Origin: Nostoc sp. UHCC 0702
GTDB lineage: Bacteria; Cyanobacteriota; Cyanobacteriia; Cyanobacteriales; Nostocaceae
Assembly (NCBI GenBank): GCA_017164015.1
Contig: CP071065.1
Location: forward strand, 1,764,501-1,828,500
Length of the DNA: 64,000 nt
Direction: 5' to 3'
Under the pieces are notes generated by a model that saw nothing but the letters and a program-made list of their open reading frames with translations, did no database searches and had not been told where the DNA came from. The number at the start of each line of letters is the position of its first letter. Within the stretch, counting starts at the first letter, position 1. Shown here in pieces: positions 29,728 to 38,103 of the stretch. The translations under genes and the position numbers were made by a program.

Positions 29728-32021
29728 TTGCTTCTTTTTCGCAACTTTTTACTCCATAAAGGAATTGTGTCTTTCTGTCCATTGGGAAAGAATTGACAAA
29801 ATACGGGTATTACAGTTACTTCCTTATAATTGTTATTGGTGTCTGTGCTATTGGGTGGAAGTTTACTACTTTTAATCAAAATCTCAGGATTAACATATCG
29901 TTTAAGCGCATCAATAGCACGAATGCACTCTGTTTTGTCTTTAGCGTTTACGATAATGTTGCTATTGTCAAATAGTTTATAAACCCCCATACAATTACCT
30001 CTTTTAAAAGTAGGAAATGTAGGGTTATGCTCTTTACCGTAAGCGTAGTGAGGAAGCGATACAGTCCACCTAGACCGCCCAATTTTACCGCCCCCTAAAT
30101 CTTCTGCATACTGGATTAATAACTGTGGTACTTGTGGACTTCTCCCGGGCCACCAATCAGGCACTGAAAGATATGATTCATACTCTTTATTTTTGGCTAA
30201 ACATAGCTCAGAGTTAGCCTTAAACAATTCCTCATGTTCAGAAATGATTGTGGCTGCATTACTGGCTGTACCAGCTTTATTTGTAATGGCTTTAACAGTC
30301 TCAAAACGTTTTTCTATCTTCCATTCACCGTTAGCATCCTGACTACAAACACAGACAGGCACTTGAACTGAAATAAACCTCACGTCTGCATCCTCCCCTG
30401 CTTTGCCATTCTCCCCAGGCTTTCCATCAACACCATTTTGACCATTAACGCCGTTACGCCCATCAATGCCATTTCTGCCATCAATGCCGTTTCTGCCATC
30501 AGTGCCGTTACGCCCATCGGTGCCGTTTTTGCCATCAATGCCGTTACGCCCATCAGTACCGTTTCTGCCATCAGTGCCGTTACGCCCATCGGTACCGTTT
30601 CTGCCATCAACACCATTACGCCCATCAGTGCCGTTTCTACCATCAACACCATTACGCCCATCAACACCATTACGCCCATCAACACCATTACGCCCATCAG
30701 TACCATTTCTGCCGTTAATGGCATTTCTGCCGTCAACGCCATTACGCCCATCAGTGCCATTTCTGCCGTCAACCCCGTTACGCCCATCAGTACCAGATAA
30801 ACCGCGTAATCCAGGGCGACCATCAACCCCGTTACGACCGTCAACACCGTTGCGTCCATCAGTGCCAGGTAAACCGCGTAATCCATTACGCCCATCAATG
30901 CCTGGGCGACCATCAACCCCATTGCGACCATCTCGTCCTGGGCGACCGTCAACCCCATTCCTCGGTATCGGGTAAGGTTTGAGAACAGCATCAACACCGT
31001 TACGACCATCTCGCCCAGGACGACCATCAATGCCATTTTTACCATCTTTGCCATGAATCACAATTGGCGCTGGGGCTGGTCTATAAATGTATTCAAAAGT
31101 GTTTTTTACCTCACTTTTGGTCAATTCAATGGTTGTAACCTTGCCGTCAGCGCCATTTCTACCATCAGTGCCAATTCTGCCATCACGACCATTGACACCA
31201 TTTCTTCCGTTAGCGCCATTTATACCATCACGACCATTGACACCATTCCTCCCATCAGTGCCGATTCTGCCATCACGACCATTGACACCATTTCTGCCAT
31301 CAATGCCGTTTCTACCATTACTTCCAGGTATCCCACGTTGACCAGTACTACCTGGTAAACCGCGTTGACCGTCTCTACCATTACTTCCGGGTAAACCACG
31401 TTGACCATCTCTACCCGCTAACCCGCGCTGACCATCGCGTCCAGGGTTACCTCGTTGACCGTCAACCCCGTTACGACCATCACGCCCACTTCTGCCATCT
31501 CTGCCATCTCTGCCATTTCTACCATCAGTTCCAGATCTGCCTGGGGGCCCCGACTGCGCGGCTCTGTTTCTCAATCCACCGACAATCATCTGAAGGGCAT
31601 TAACTACAGTTTCAAGTTGTAATTGACCTGCCCTAATTTCCTCAATTATTTGCTTTAAAAAAAGTAACCCATCAATTATTGATAAAACTCGATCAATTTT
31701 TTCTAGTAATCCTCCAACGGTTGCTGCAACAGCTGATATTTTTGCTGATAGTGCAGCAATCAATCCGCTCAATGCTGCCAAGGCTGCAATGGCAGCAGCT
31801 AACCCGACAAGAATAGCTTTTAACTCTTTCAATTCTCGCCGTACATCTTCAGCAATATTCATTGCTTCCCCTGCTCTGGCGTATGCATCACGTGCTAAAT
31901 GTAAAGCACCACGCGCTAATTTTCGAGCTTCTTCATCAACAGTATTCCTGTTAGAAAGCCTTGCAACTTCTGCTCTTAAGGCTGCTAATTCATTCTTGAT
32001 TTCTGCACAACAATCAGCCAC
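29724..32021 (-). CDS. Collagen-like repeat protein, 765 aa
   Basis: An N-terminal helical, coiled-coil-prone region (about 1-150) precedes about 390 residues of Gly-X-Y repeats (about 157-545; GRDGRNGVDG-type), broken once by a non-collagen segment near 295-330 (TTIELTKSEVKNTFEYIY). A C-terminal globular domain with several Cys and Trp follows (about 546-765). Such proteins form trimeric collagen-like fibres in bacteria and phages, often as tail fibres or surface filaments. There is no signal peptide, which favours a particle- or phage-derived assembly over Sec-secreted surface fibres. The DNA is a 9-bp-period repeat and prone to slippage. Confidence 0.88.
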   Translation of the reverse strand: MADCCAEIKNELAALRAEVARLSNRNTVDEEARKLARGALHLARDAYARAGEAMNIAEDVRRELKELKAILVGLAAAIAALAALSGLIAALSAKISAVAATVGGLLEKIDRVLSIIDGLLFLKQIIEEIRAGQLQLETVVNALQMIVGGLRNRAAQSGPPGRSGTDGRNGRDGRDGRSGRDGRNGVDGQRGNPGRDGQRGLAGRDGQRGLPGSNGRDGQRGLPGSTGQRGIPGSNGRNGIDGRNGVNGRDGRIGTDGRNGVNGRDGINGANGRNGVNGRDGRIGTDGRNGADGKVTTIELTKSEVKNTFEYIYRPAPAPIVIHGKDGKNGIDGRPGRDGRNGVDAVLKPYPIPRNGVDGRPGRDGRNGVDGRPGIDGRNGLRGLPGTDGRNGVDGRNGVDGRPGLRGLSGTDGRNGVDGRNGTDGRNGVDGRNAINGRNGTDGRNGVDGRNGVDGRNGVDGRNGTDGRNGVDGRNGTDGRNGTDGRNGTDGRNGIDGKNGTDGRNGTDGRNGIDGRNGIDGRNGVNGQNGVDGKPGENGKAGEDADVRFISVQVPVCVCSQDANGEWKIEKRFETVKAITNKAGTASNAATIISEHEELFKANSELCLAKNKEYESYLSVPDWWPGRSPQVPQLLIQYAEDLGGGKIGRSRWTVSLPHYAYGKEHNPTFPTFKRGNCMGVYKLFDNSNIIVNAKDKTECIRAIDALKRYVNPEILIKSSKLPPNSTDTNNNYKEVTVIPVFCQFFPNGQKDTIPLWSKKLRKRSK

Positions 32022-32544
32022 GATTTATTCCTCTTACTGCTGCTGTAATAGATGCAATTTCATTTCTAATTTCATGACAAGGAATGCAGCAGTATCCAGG
32101 ATATCCAGGGCATTCACAACGCATATAACCATCGGGGCAATCATCATCACAAGAAACCTTGTAATTCCCTGGACAATCAATATTGTCTGTAAAATTATTA
32201 CCACTACCAGTAACTTTTATCTGACAAATGGCAGTTGATTGTAGAATTTGTATACCATATCCGGAAACGTAATAATACCATTGAGGTTGGATAAACAAGC
32301 CATTCATTGTTGGTGTGACTCCACGCCCATTAAATCCTGTATTAGCTGCATAACCAGGATTTATCCCATTAGCAGTAAATTCATAAGAAACTCCATCATC
32401 TCCTACTCCGTAAAATCTATAAGTCCCAGAATCGTTTTTAACAACTTCTACATCAATCGGTATAAAGTTTGTTTCATACCTTGTTGATTGATTGTTTTTG
32501 ATGTAGGTTACTATTGCCTTGTTTTTCTCATTACAATATGTCAT
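32014..32544 (-). CDS. Cys-rich hypothetical protein, 176 aa
   Basis: Residues about 1-125 are beta-rich and aromatic. The C-terminal third holds eight to ten Cys (CDDDCPDGYMRCECPGYPGY, CCIPCHE), a pattern suited to disulfides or metal binding. No family is recognised. The gene overlaps both neighbours (4 and 8 bp) within the fibre operon, and its 3' end overlaps the collagen-like start. Confidence 0.65.
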   Translation of the reverse strand: MTYCNEKNKAIVTYIKNNQSTRYETNFIPIDVEVVKNDSGTYRFYGVGDDGVSYEFTANGINPGYAANTGFNGRGVTPTMNGLFIQPQWYYYVSGYGIQILQSTAICQIKVTGSGNNFTDNIDCPGNYKVSCDDDCPDGYMRCECPGYPGYCCIPCHEIRNEIASITAAVRGINRG

Positions 32545-33257
32545 GTGTACTGAATCGCTGTTGCTTCACTTATATCCTGATTCCAAATACGAAAGTTTTT
32601 CAATTGACCATTAAAGTTCCCATTGGCGCGAGTAGCACCTATAGAGAAAAATCCATTAAAAACTGTAATGGGGTTCGCTGAAACATCAAGGATTTTGATT
32701 TTATCAACAATAACTTTAATACTGCCATTGGCTAAAATAGCGATACATTTGTGCCAATTGTTATCTTTGAAAGTTTGAGAGCTATATCCAGAGCTAGAAG
32801 GATACCCATACACAGCTATGTTCCCCGCTGAATTCATTGTTAATGCTGGTGTAAAAGTACCACTAGATAAATCTTGGCTAGCCCTAAATTCCCATAGTCC
32901 TTGGTTAAAGTTAAAACTAGTTTTAAAATCAATTCCTATACTGAAATTTGATAATGCTGCATTTGAATTATTAAGGCTTACTCTACTACTGCCATTAAAA
33001 ATGACACCTGTACTATCTAACGTGCAATTAACGTAGGTTCCATTCCGACCATTTCCACTACTATCTATTGCTGCTGTACCTGTTGTTTCTGTTAGTAGTA
33101 GTGAACACCATGTAGAAATAGTGGAACTGCTAGATAATCCTGCTAAGAAATTAGCCTTTGTAATGCAATAAGTCTTACCAGTCCCAGGATTTTGCAAGAT
33201 TAAATAATCATCGTCATCGGACTCTTCTTGAACAGTCAGTTGTTTAATTTGGCTCAT
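32541..33257 (-). CDS. LamG/concanavalin-type domain protein, 238 aa
   Basis: Residues about 45-235 fit a LamG-like jelly-roll: IDSSGNGRNGTYVNCTLDST, FSIGIDFKTSF, NNWHKCIAILANGSIKVIVD, and the closing FNGQLKNFRIWNQDIS. Such domains bind sugars or act as receptor-binding tips. The N-terminal leader (KQLTVQEESDDDDYLILQNP) resembles short adaptor segments of phage tail-associated proteins. The gene overlaps the upstream frame by 14 bp. Function in adhesion or fibre tipping is inferred. Confidence 0.75.
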   Translation of the reverse strand: MSQIKQLTVQEESDDDDYLILQNPGTGKTYCITKANFLAGLSSSSTISTWCSLLLTETTGTAAIDSSGNGRNGTYVNCTLDSTGVIFNGSSRVSLNNSNAALSNFSIGIDFKTSFNFNQGLWEFRASQDLSSGTFTPALTMNSAGNIAVYGYPSSSGYSSQTFKDNNWHKCIAILANGSIKVIVDKIKILDVSANPITVFNGFFSIGATRANGNFNGQLKNFRIWNQDISEATAIQYT

Positions 33258-33591
33258 ATGCGAAAACTATAATTTGATTGCTCATGTATGGCTTGTTGCT
33301 TCTTCTGATTTGAAATGGCTGCCAACCGATTATCTTCAATAGTTCAAAAACTTCGGAGTTATCAAAAGTAATCGGTTGATTGTTCTCGTTGGTTATCGGT
33401 TGATTATTCTCATCGGTAATAATGCCTTGAAAATTATCCAAGGCAGTAATTACAATAGCTGCCATCAGACTGGCAGCCGTGTTATTGGGGGAGGGAGTCA
33501 ATCTTAAAAGGGAAGATTTTTGAATTACTAAAATATTCTCATCTTGGAATGCTCCTTCACCAAATATCTGAGTCAGGGAAAGCTGTTCCAT
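33244..33591 (-). CDS. Hypothetical protein, paralogue of its upstream neighbour, 115 aa
   Basis: Shares the pattern LTQIFGEGAFQ....L.I.KSSLLRLTP...N.A.SLMAAIV with the 33,591-33,920 product, so the two arose by duplication. A short internal duplication (ENNQPITNENNQPIT) lies at about 60-75. Unknown fold and role; it probably encodes a small structural component. Confidence 0.65.
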   Translation of the reverse strand: MEQLSLTQIFGEGAFQDENILVIQKSSLLRLTPSPNNTAASLMAAIVITALDNFQGIITDENNQPITNENNQPITFDNSEVFELLKIIGWQPFQIRRSNKPYMSNQIIVFAYEPN

Positions 33592-33920
33592 TAGTAATTG
33601 TCAGGGTCTATCTCTGCATTTGTGTCAGGTTTTGATAAATTGACAGTTAATTGGTCAACTCGATAGGAATCGTTGTTGGTTCCCCTAAAGGTGAATGACG
33701 GGTAGCCCTGGTCAATGTAAATACTTTGGTCAAGGTTGTTATCAAAGCCTGTTTTTGATAATTCTGACTGCGCTTTCAACACAATGCCAGCGAAAAGACT
33801 TTCAGCTCTATTTAAAGCTGCTGGTGTCAGTCTTGGTAAGTCTGCTTTGACAATTGTGATTGTATCAGCTGTTTGAGTTGCGCCAGGGCCAAAGACCTCT
33901 GTAAGTGTTGGTTCCGCCAT
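33591..33920 (-). CDS. Hypothetical protein, first gene of the fibre operon, 109 aa
   Basis: The N-terminus LTEVFGPGATQTADTITIVK and RLTPAALNRAESLFAGIVLKAQ define a small repeated family also seen in the next gene. The C-terminal half is beta-rich (SFTFRGTNNDSYRVDQLTV). No known function. As the most upstream gene of the nine-gene operon its promoter should lie in 33,921-34,141, shared with the divergent tyrosine recombinase gene. Confidence 0.65.
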   Translation of the reverse strand: MAEPTLTEVFGPGATQTADTITIVKADLPRLTPAALNRAESLFAGIVLKAQSELSKTGFDNNLDQSIYIDQGYPSFTFRGTNNDSYRVDQLTVNLSKPDTNAEIDPDNY

Positions 33921-33995
33921 AGAAACGAATTTTTTGTGAAGTGAATAAATCCGTTTTAGTCCCTAATTCCAAAATGGTAAATGTTCTTCTTTTAT

Positions 33996-34119
33996 GTAAA
34001 ACCGGAAGTATTACTGATGGCGTGAAACTATTGCTGTGAATAGTATTGATGCATATTTAGCTATTAGCTAAATACAAAAAACTTCCGGATTAACCTCTCA
34101 TTTAGGTAAAACCGGAAGT
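33996..34119. promoter_or_regulatory. Three CCGGAAGT repeats between divergent genes
   Basis: GTAAAACCGGAAGT occurs at 33,996 and again at 34,106, each followed by A/C-x-x-ACTGA. An inverted, slightly diverged copy ACTTCCGGATTAACC lies at 34,081. They sit in the divergent promoter region of the fibre operon and the recombinase. They could be operators or recombinase arm sites. Confidence 0.6.
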
Positions 34120-34141
34120 CACTGACATCAAAAATTAATCT

Positions 34142-34747
34142 ATGAAAAACAACCGCAATGGTCAAGCAGCTGTTTTCACGCTTGCCGAATATTCTAAAAT
34201 CCGTAAGAATATCCGCGCTCAAAAATACAAATTGCTTTTAGATTTGGCTTGGTTCACCGGTGAGCGCTGGGGGGCACTGGTACAGATGAAGGTTAGCGAT
34301 GTTTACGATTCTGATGGCAATCCGCGCAAGTCAGTTACTTTTCGGGCCAGAACTCGCAAGGCTTGCGGGGGAAAACAGAAAACTAAGAAAACCAGGGAAG
34401 TGCCAGTACACTCGACTCTTCGTGAAGTATTGAGCGCGTACACCCCAGATTCAGACTCAGAGTGGTTGTTTCCAGCCAGGAGGAACTACACCCAAGGGGA
34501 AACCAGCAAGCATATTACTCTGCGCTATGCGGATCTGGTGTTCCGTGAAGCTGTTGAAAGGGCCGGTCTAGCAAGTCGCGGGTTTAGTACCCACAGCAGC
34601 CGCCGCAGCTTCGTAACCCATCTGGCCAAAAAAGGCATTTCCCTGAGAATTATTCAAAAGCTTATGGGCTATGCGGATTTGAAAATGCTGTCACTGTACA
34701 TCGATGTGACTGATGAGGATTTGGAGGGTGCGATCGCTACACTATGA
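34142..34747 (+). CDS. Tyrosine-type site-specific recombinase, 201 aa
   Basis: A short catalytic-domain-only tyrosine recombinase (XerC/D-like). Arg I is in TGERWGAL (Arg42), the HxxR box is HSSR (His151, Arg154), and the nucleophile is Tyr186 in LSLYIDV. The usual His/Trp at the LGH position is Tyr177 (LMGYADL), a departure that still occurs in some family members. It lacks the N-terminal core-binding domain, so it may need a partner. The 2-bp junction of the large element does not look like its product; it may act on the CCGGAAGT repeats. Confidence 0.85.
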   Translation: MKNNRNGQAAVFTLAEYSKIRKNIRAQKYKLLLDLAWFTGERWGALVQMKVSDVYDSDGNPRKSVTFRARTRKACGGKQKTKKTREVPVHSTLREVLSAYTPDSDSEWLFPARRNYTQGETSKHITLRYADLVFREAVERAGLASRGFSTHSSRRSFVTHLAKKGISLRIIQKLMGYADLKMLSLYIDVTDEDLEGAIATL

Positions 34748-34896
34748 CCCAAGAACTATACCAGAAAATTGAGCAGCTTTATGTCAAAGCCACCCAAGAC
34801 TTGTACACGCCGCTGCAACTTGCTTAAACTTTAGAAGCAATGGCTAATCAAGCGTGGGAGGCAGTAGACAAACTCCTAGACTATGAAAAAAACTAA
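34744..34896 (+). pseudogene. Small gene with an in-frame stop
   Basis: An ATG overlapping the recombinase stop opens MTQELYQKIEQLYVKATQDL up to a TAA at 34,825. The same frame then continues TLEAMANQAWEAVDKLLDYEKN to a second TAA. Both parts are amphipathic helices, so this looks like one 50-residue gene with a nonsense mutation, or a 27-aa peptide. Confidence 0.4.
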
Positions 34897-34935
34897 CCAC
34901 AGGGAATACTAAATCCACACTTACATCAACCAAGT

Positions 34936-35406
34936 ATGGGATTACAGCTATTTTTCTCAATGCAACTTGATGAGACTCCCCAGTTGAACCGGGGGCGAAT
35001 ATTTTTAATTGACGACAACAGGGGCATTATTGGACGGTGGATTGCCACCAGCGGCGTGGGCACATTTCAAGATGTGGGCAACTGGAGCAAGCAAGGTGGT
35101 GGAGTTATCCCGCCGCTGTATGAGGTGAAGGATGCACCTAGTTTTTACACCGTCGCTACCAAGCCTGTAGATTTGCGCCATGTCAAAGGGGTAGAAGGCA
35201 ATGGCTATGCCATCACCCCATTTGAGGTTGTTACCAAAGCTGGGGTTAAGCGTTCTGACCTGCTGATTCATAAGGATGCAAACGCCCCAGGCTCACTAGG
35301 CTGCATTGTGTTGCCACCCCAGGAGTTTGAGGATTTTGAGAAAGTGTTTGTACGAGAAGCTAAGGGATTGAGTGACGTTAAGTTAAGCGTCGGTTATACT
35401 TATTGA
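34936..35406 (+). CDS. L,D-transpeptidase-like (YkuD/DUF2778-type) protein, 156 aa
   Basis: The C-terminal half has LLIHKDANAPGSLGCIVLPP, with His112 and Cys123 in the H...SxGC arrangement of YkuD-type L,D-transpeptidases and related cell-wall hydrolases. The usual Arg after the Cys is replaced by Ile-Val, as in DUF2778-like members. The N-terminal half is beta-rich. There is no signal peptide, so delivery by a particle or lysis system is possible. Within the element it could modify peptidoglycan, or be a toxin or lysin; which is unknown. Confidence 0.65.
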   Translation: MGLQLFFSMQLDETPQLNRGRIFLIDDNRGIIGRWIATSGVGTFQDVGNWSKQGGGVIPPLYEVKDAPSFYTVATKPVDLRHVKGVEGNGYAITPFEVVTKAGVKRSDLLIHKDANAPGSLGCIVLPPQEFEDFEKVFVREAKGLSDVKLSVGYTY

Positions 35407-35549
35407 CCTAGCAAAATAATTAATAGGTTAAAGTGCGATCGCGGCCTAGAGAAACGCGATCGCTATTTTCTTCTAGGCTTATTGCAACTTCTTCTCATTC
35501 CTGCATTGATGCAAATCCTCTAAGAAAATCAGCTATTGGAAATCACATC

Positions 35550-35687
35550 ATGGCTGATTCAAATAAAAAGCTTGATTTATCAATACTTTCAACCTCTACT
35601 CCGACCCCCGCGCAGCCGGGAAGCTGTCCTGGGCTGCGGCTGCTCCTGGTGGCCCCCGCTGCTGATTTCATTATTGAGAATGCTTGA
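35550..35687 (+). CDS. Possible small protein, 45 aa
   Basis: MADSNKKLDLSILSTSTPTP begins after a weak GGAAA at about 35,537. The C-terminus is hydrophobic (LRLLLVAPAADFIIENA). The composition is peptide-like and I do not recognise it. The following 35,690-35,747 is a GGGAGTA tandem repeat. A longer upstream frame from 35,433 is translated HIP1-rich noncoding DNA. Confidence 0.3.
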   Translation: MADSNKKLDLSILSTSTPTPAQPGSCPGLRLLLVAPAADFIIENA

Positions 35688-35747
35688 GAATATGGGTGTA
35701 GGAGAGTAGGGAGTAGGGAGTAGGGAGTAGGGAGTAGGGAGTAGGGG

Positions 35748-36467
35748 CTAATGTGACGAGTGAATCAACTTTTCAATCTCACTTGGGGTTTGACCATCTG
35801 CTAGAGCAAACTCCACCGCCGCCTTTCTCTGTTGCGCCAGGCGTGATTTCACATTGCCACCCCCAATGTGACAGTGCCGGATCTTCCTGCCCTCCATCCA
35901 GCAGTAGCGAAAGTATTTATGCTTTTTGGTGCCGCGCTGCACCCAGTACTCCTCTACCCAGTGAGTGTGTTCGGGAGCAACTTGAATAACTGGTTTTTGC
36001 TCCCGAACACTAGGTGTAACAGGTGTAGCTGATTTTACTTGCTCCCGAACATAATAATTTTGTTCGGGAGCATCGACGGTATCAGTTTGCTCCCGAACAG
36101 TATCGCAAGTATCTGCTGTTACCTGCTCCCGAACACTGTTATCGGGGGTTGCAGCGTCAGCTGTATCAGTCGGCTCTAGTTTTGGTTGGGATTGTTCGGG
36201 AGCAACTTGGGTGTCAATCAAATCGCTAATCAATTGATCGATAGTATCGTGAAAATCGCGCTCTATCTCTTCAATGGAGTAAGCAGTCGTTTCACAAGAA
36301 TAAGCATACTGACCTTCTGGAGAAAATAGATGATACTTGCACTGATATTTAGTTAACTTGCCGTGAGTAGTTTGACTAATCAGGCTAAACTCACCACGCC
36401 ATAACCAATAGAATTTGACCCAGGTTGTTGGTATTGTTGAGAGCGAAAATAAAGTCAGATGTTGCAT
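35748..36467 (-). CDS. Hypothetical protein with VREQ/APEQ repeats, 239 aa
   Basis: The N-terminal part (1-85) has a Trp/Tyr-rich segment. The middle (about 88-165) contains eight or so short repeats of the form VREQ or APEQ. The DNA of these repeats is TGCTCCCGAACA in one orientation and TGTTCGGGAGCA in the other, so the linker was built from a palindromic 12-mer. The C-terminal domain (KHKYFRYCWMEGRKIRHCHI, then GGNVKSRLAQQRKAAVEFAL) resembles a small domain common in cyanobacterial plasmid proteins. Function unknown. Confidence 0.65.
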   Translation of the reverse strand: MQHLTLFSLSTIPTTWVKFYWLWRGEFSLISQTTHGKLTKYQCKYHLFSPEGQYAYSCETTAYSIEEIERDFHDTIDQLISDLIDTQVAPEQSQPKLEPTDTADAATPDNSVREQVTADTCDTVREQTDTVDAPEQNYYVREQVKSATPVTPSVREQKPVIQVAPEHTHWVEEYWVQRGTKKHKYFRYCWMEGRKIRHCHIGGGNVKSRLAQQRKAAVEFALADGQTPSEIEKLIHSSH

Positions 36468-36521
36468 AATGTTAATTCACAAGTAAAATTGCTCCTGCCA
36501 ATAAACGGCAGGTTTTTTTAT

Positions 36522-36848
36522 TCAGACAATTGGATTATTCCCAAGTATCTGCTCACGTCTGTGACAAACTTGTTGGAAGTATTCAAACTGTCGCTTGGCT
36601 TGTTCAGTTATTTGATGGGCATTACTTGTTACTTGAGTAATTGCCTTATCGAAAGTACGAGGGGCACTCATGCCATCAGCGTTATAGATGTAATGGAATT
36701 TGTCGATAAGCACCTGTTCGCATTGATTATTTAGTTCAAGCATTTGTAAGAGTCTTTCATGGTCAATTAGCCAGTTGTACTTATTTTTGAAGTAGTTTTT
36801 GTAATAATCCTCCTTTGATGTAAGAGCGTAAAATCGACACCTCTCCAA
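36522..36848 (-). CDS. Hypothetical helical protein, 108 aa
   Basis: Mostly helical and charged, rich in Tyr, Asn and Gln (ERLLQMLELNNQCEQVLIDKF). No motif recognised. It precedes the VREQ-repeat gene on the same strand, separated by about 55 bp. Confidence 0.5.
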   Translation of the reverse strand: MERCRFYALTSKEDYYKNYFKNKYNWLIDHERLLQMLELNNQCEQVLIDKFHYIYNADGMSAPRTFDKAITQVTSNAHQITEQAKRQFEYFQQVCHRREQILGNNPIV

Positions 36849-36944
36849 AATGCCCTTAAGCTTTTCGGCGGTTTTGGCTGAAGCATAACGGCGAACTCCT
36901 TCAAAGAGTTCGCAAGTTATGGCTTCTTTCTTCTCAGGAACTTC

Positions 36945-37520
36945 TCATAGAAGTTCCTGAGAAGTTACTGAAGAGTTACTGAGGGGTGCTGAAATGCTTG
37001 TATTTTCAGGGGTTTCAGGTAAGATATCCGGCATTTTTTGACCGTCATTCGGTAAATTTATGCTGTTATTCGGTTCATTTATGCCGGATATAGGTTCAAG
37101 AATTGCCTCTGTTTTTTCAACGGGTTCCGGTTGGCTGTCGTTTAACCAATATTCTTTAATTCTTCTTGCACCATGCAGGTTAATTACTAGCCAACACGCT
37201 GTTTTACGACTGTCTTCAATTGCCGTTTCTCGTTTGAATTCAAATAGTCCTGCTTTGTATAAAAGTTGTCTGGCTAACCTAAATGCTTTCTCACCCAAGG
37301 ATGTTGTTAGCTTCATCCATCTACTACCATATTGGTCTGAAGCCCAGCATTCATTCCAGAGTGTTTGTATTGTTTTGGTTTGATTAATTACCCAGTGCAG
37401 GTCATCGACTGGGATGATACAGTGGGGTTTATTGTATTTGGTTGATGATTTTTTCTCTCTGTGGCGATTGAGAGAAATTACAGCAGATGGAGGATTGTTT
37501 TTTAAACTATGTTCTGGCAT
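36945..37520 (-). CDS. Plasmid-type hypothetical protein, possible winged helix, 191 aa
   Basis: Residues about 30-125 read like a winged-helix domain (AFRLARQLLYKAGLFEFKRE, then TACWLVINLHGARRIKEYWL). Residues about 130-191 form a low-complexity Pro/Asn/Ser tail. Similar arrangements occur in replication- or partition-related proteins of cyanobacterial plasmids, but I cannot name the family. If so, the excised circle might replicate or regulate itself. Confidence 0.55.
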   Translation of the reverse strand: MPEHSLKNNPPSAVISLNRHREKKSSTKYNKPHCIIPVDDLHWVINQTKTIQTLWNECWASDQYGSRWMKLTTSLGEKAFRLARQLLYKAGLFEFKRETAIEDSRKTACWLVINLHGARRIKEYWLNDSQPEPVEKTEAILEPISGINEPNNSINLPNDGQKMPDILPETPENTSISAPLSNSSVTSQELL

Positions 37521-37600
37521 AATTGTATTAGTTGATAACTATCAAAAGCCACCCTTGAAGCGAATCTATTGGTGGCTTTTTGATTTTTTTACGTAGTCGT

Positions 37601-37780
37601 CTATTTTGAGAACGAGTAGCCTCTAAACAAAATTGTGCAAATCACAATCAGTCCGATCGCTTGCAGAAAGCCAATTGGCCGAACTGTTGGGAATATGCCT
37701 GGCATTACTGCATTCTTTGTCAGCATCAGTGGTAGTGCTGTAGCTACAGCTACAAGTATTGTGGTTGCAACGATTAGCAA
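37601..37780 (-). CDS. Small two-helix membrane protein, 59 aa
   Basis: From a TTG at 37,780 the frame reads LLLIVATTILVAVATALPLM and later GFLQAIGLIVICTILF, two clear membrane helices joined by a Pro/Gly loop. No ATG is in frame, and the ribosome binding site is weak. The hydrophobic pattern makes chance unlikely. Its role is unknown. Confidence 0.45.
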   Translation of the reverse strand: MLIVATTILVAVATALPLMLTKNAVMPGIFPTVRPIGFLQAIGLIVICTILFRGYSFSK

Positions 37781-37867
37781 TAAAGGACATTTTTCATAGT
37801 GGTTAGTGGTCAGTTGTCAGTTGTCAGTGACGAGTAGAGTTACTTACGCAATGCCTTGAAAGACTTA

Positions 37868-37948
37868 CGACAATGTACCCTTTTGTACTTCTTCCAGCGA
37901 CAATGTACCCTTTTGTACTTCCAGCGACAATGTACCGTTTTGTACTTC
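37868..37948. repeat. Three iteron-like 24-bp repeats with GTAC motifs
   Basis: CGACAATGTACCCTTTTGTA begins each copy at 37,868, 37,898 and 37,925 (the third has CCG for CCC). Within each, GTAC occurs twice, 6 bases apart. Regular 27-30-bp spacing in an element with plasmid-like genes suggests iterons or an operator array. Confidence 0.7.
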
Positions 37949-38103
37949 CAGTAATTTCGGCAAGCAAAATACAAATAATACTTATACGTCCGCTTGCGCG
38001 TCTTGGTGTTTGGAGATTCTCTGTTCATGGGTTTGGGTGTTCGGGAGCAGGGGAGATGGGGGGCATTGGGAGCAGGGGGGCAGGGGAGCAGGGGAGAGGG
38101 GGA

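Noticed and set aside
30380..31408. Long Met/Val-rich and Pro/Ser-rich frames overlapping the collagen-like gene
   Set aside because: They are other-frame readings of the 9-bp Gly-X-Y repeat, with absurd composition.
34142..34747. Tyrosine recombinase as the enzyme that inserted the 18.4-kb element
   Set aside because: The junctions share only GA for certain. Tyrosine recombinases leave longer identical cores, and the gene lies mid-element. An imperfect CTAGCAG/CTAGAG similarity exists but needs gaps.
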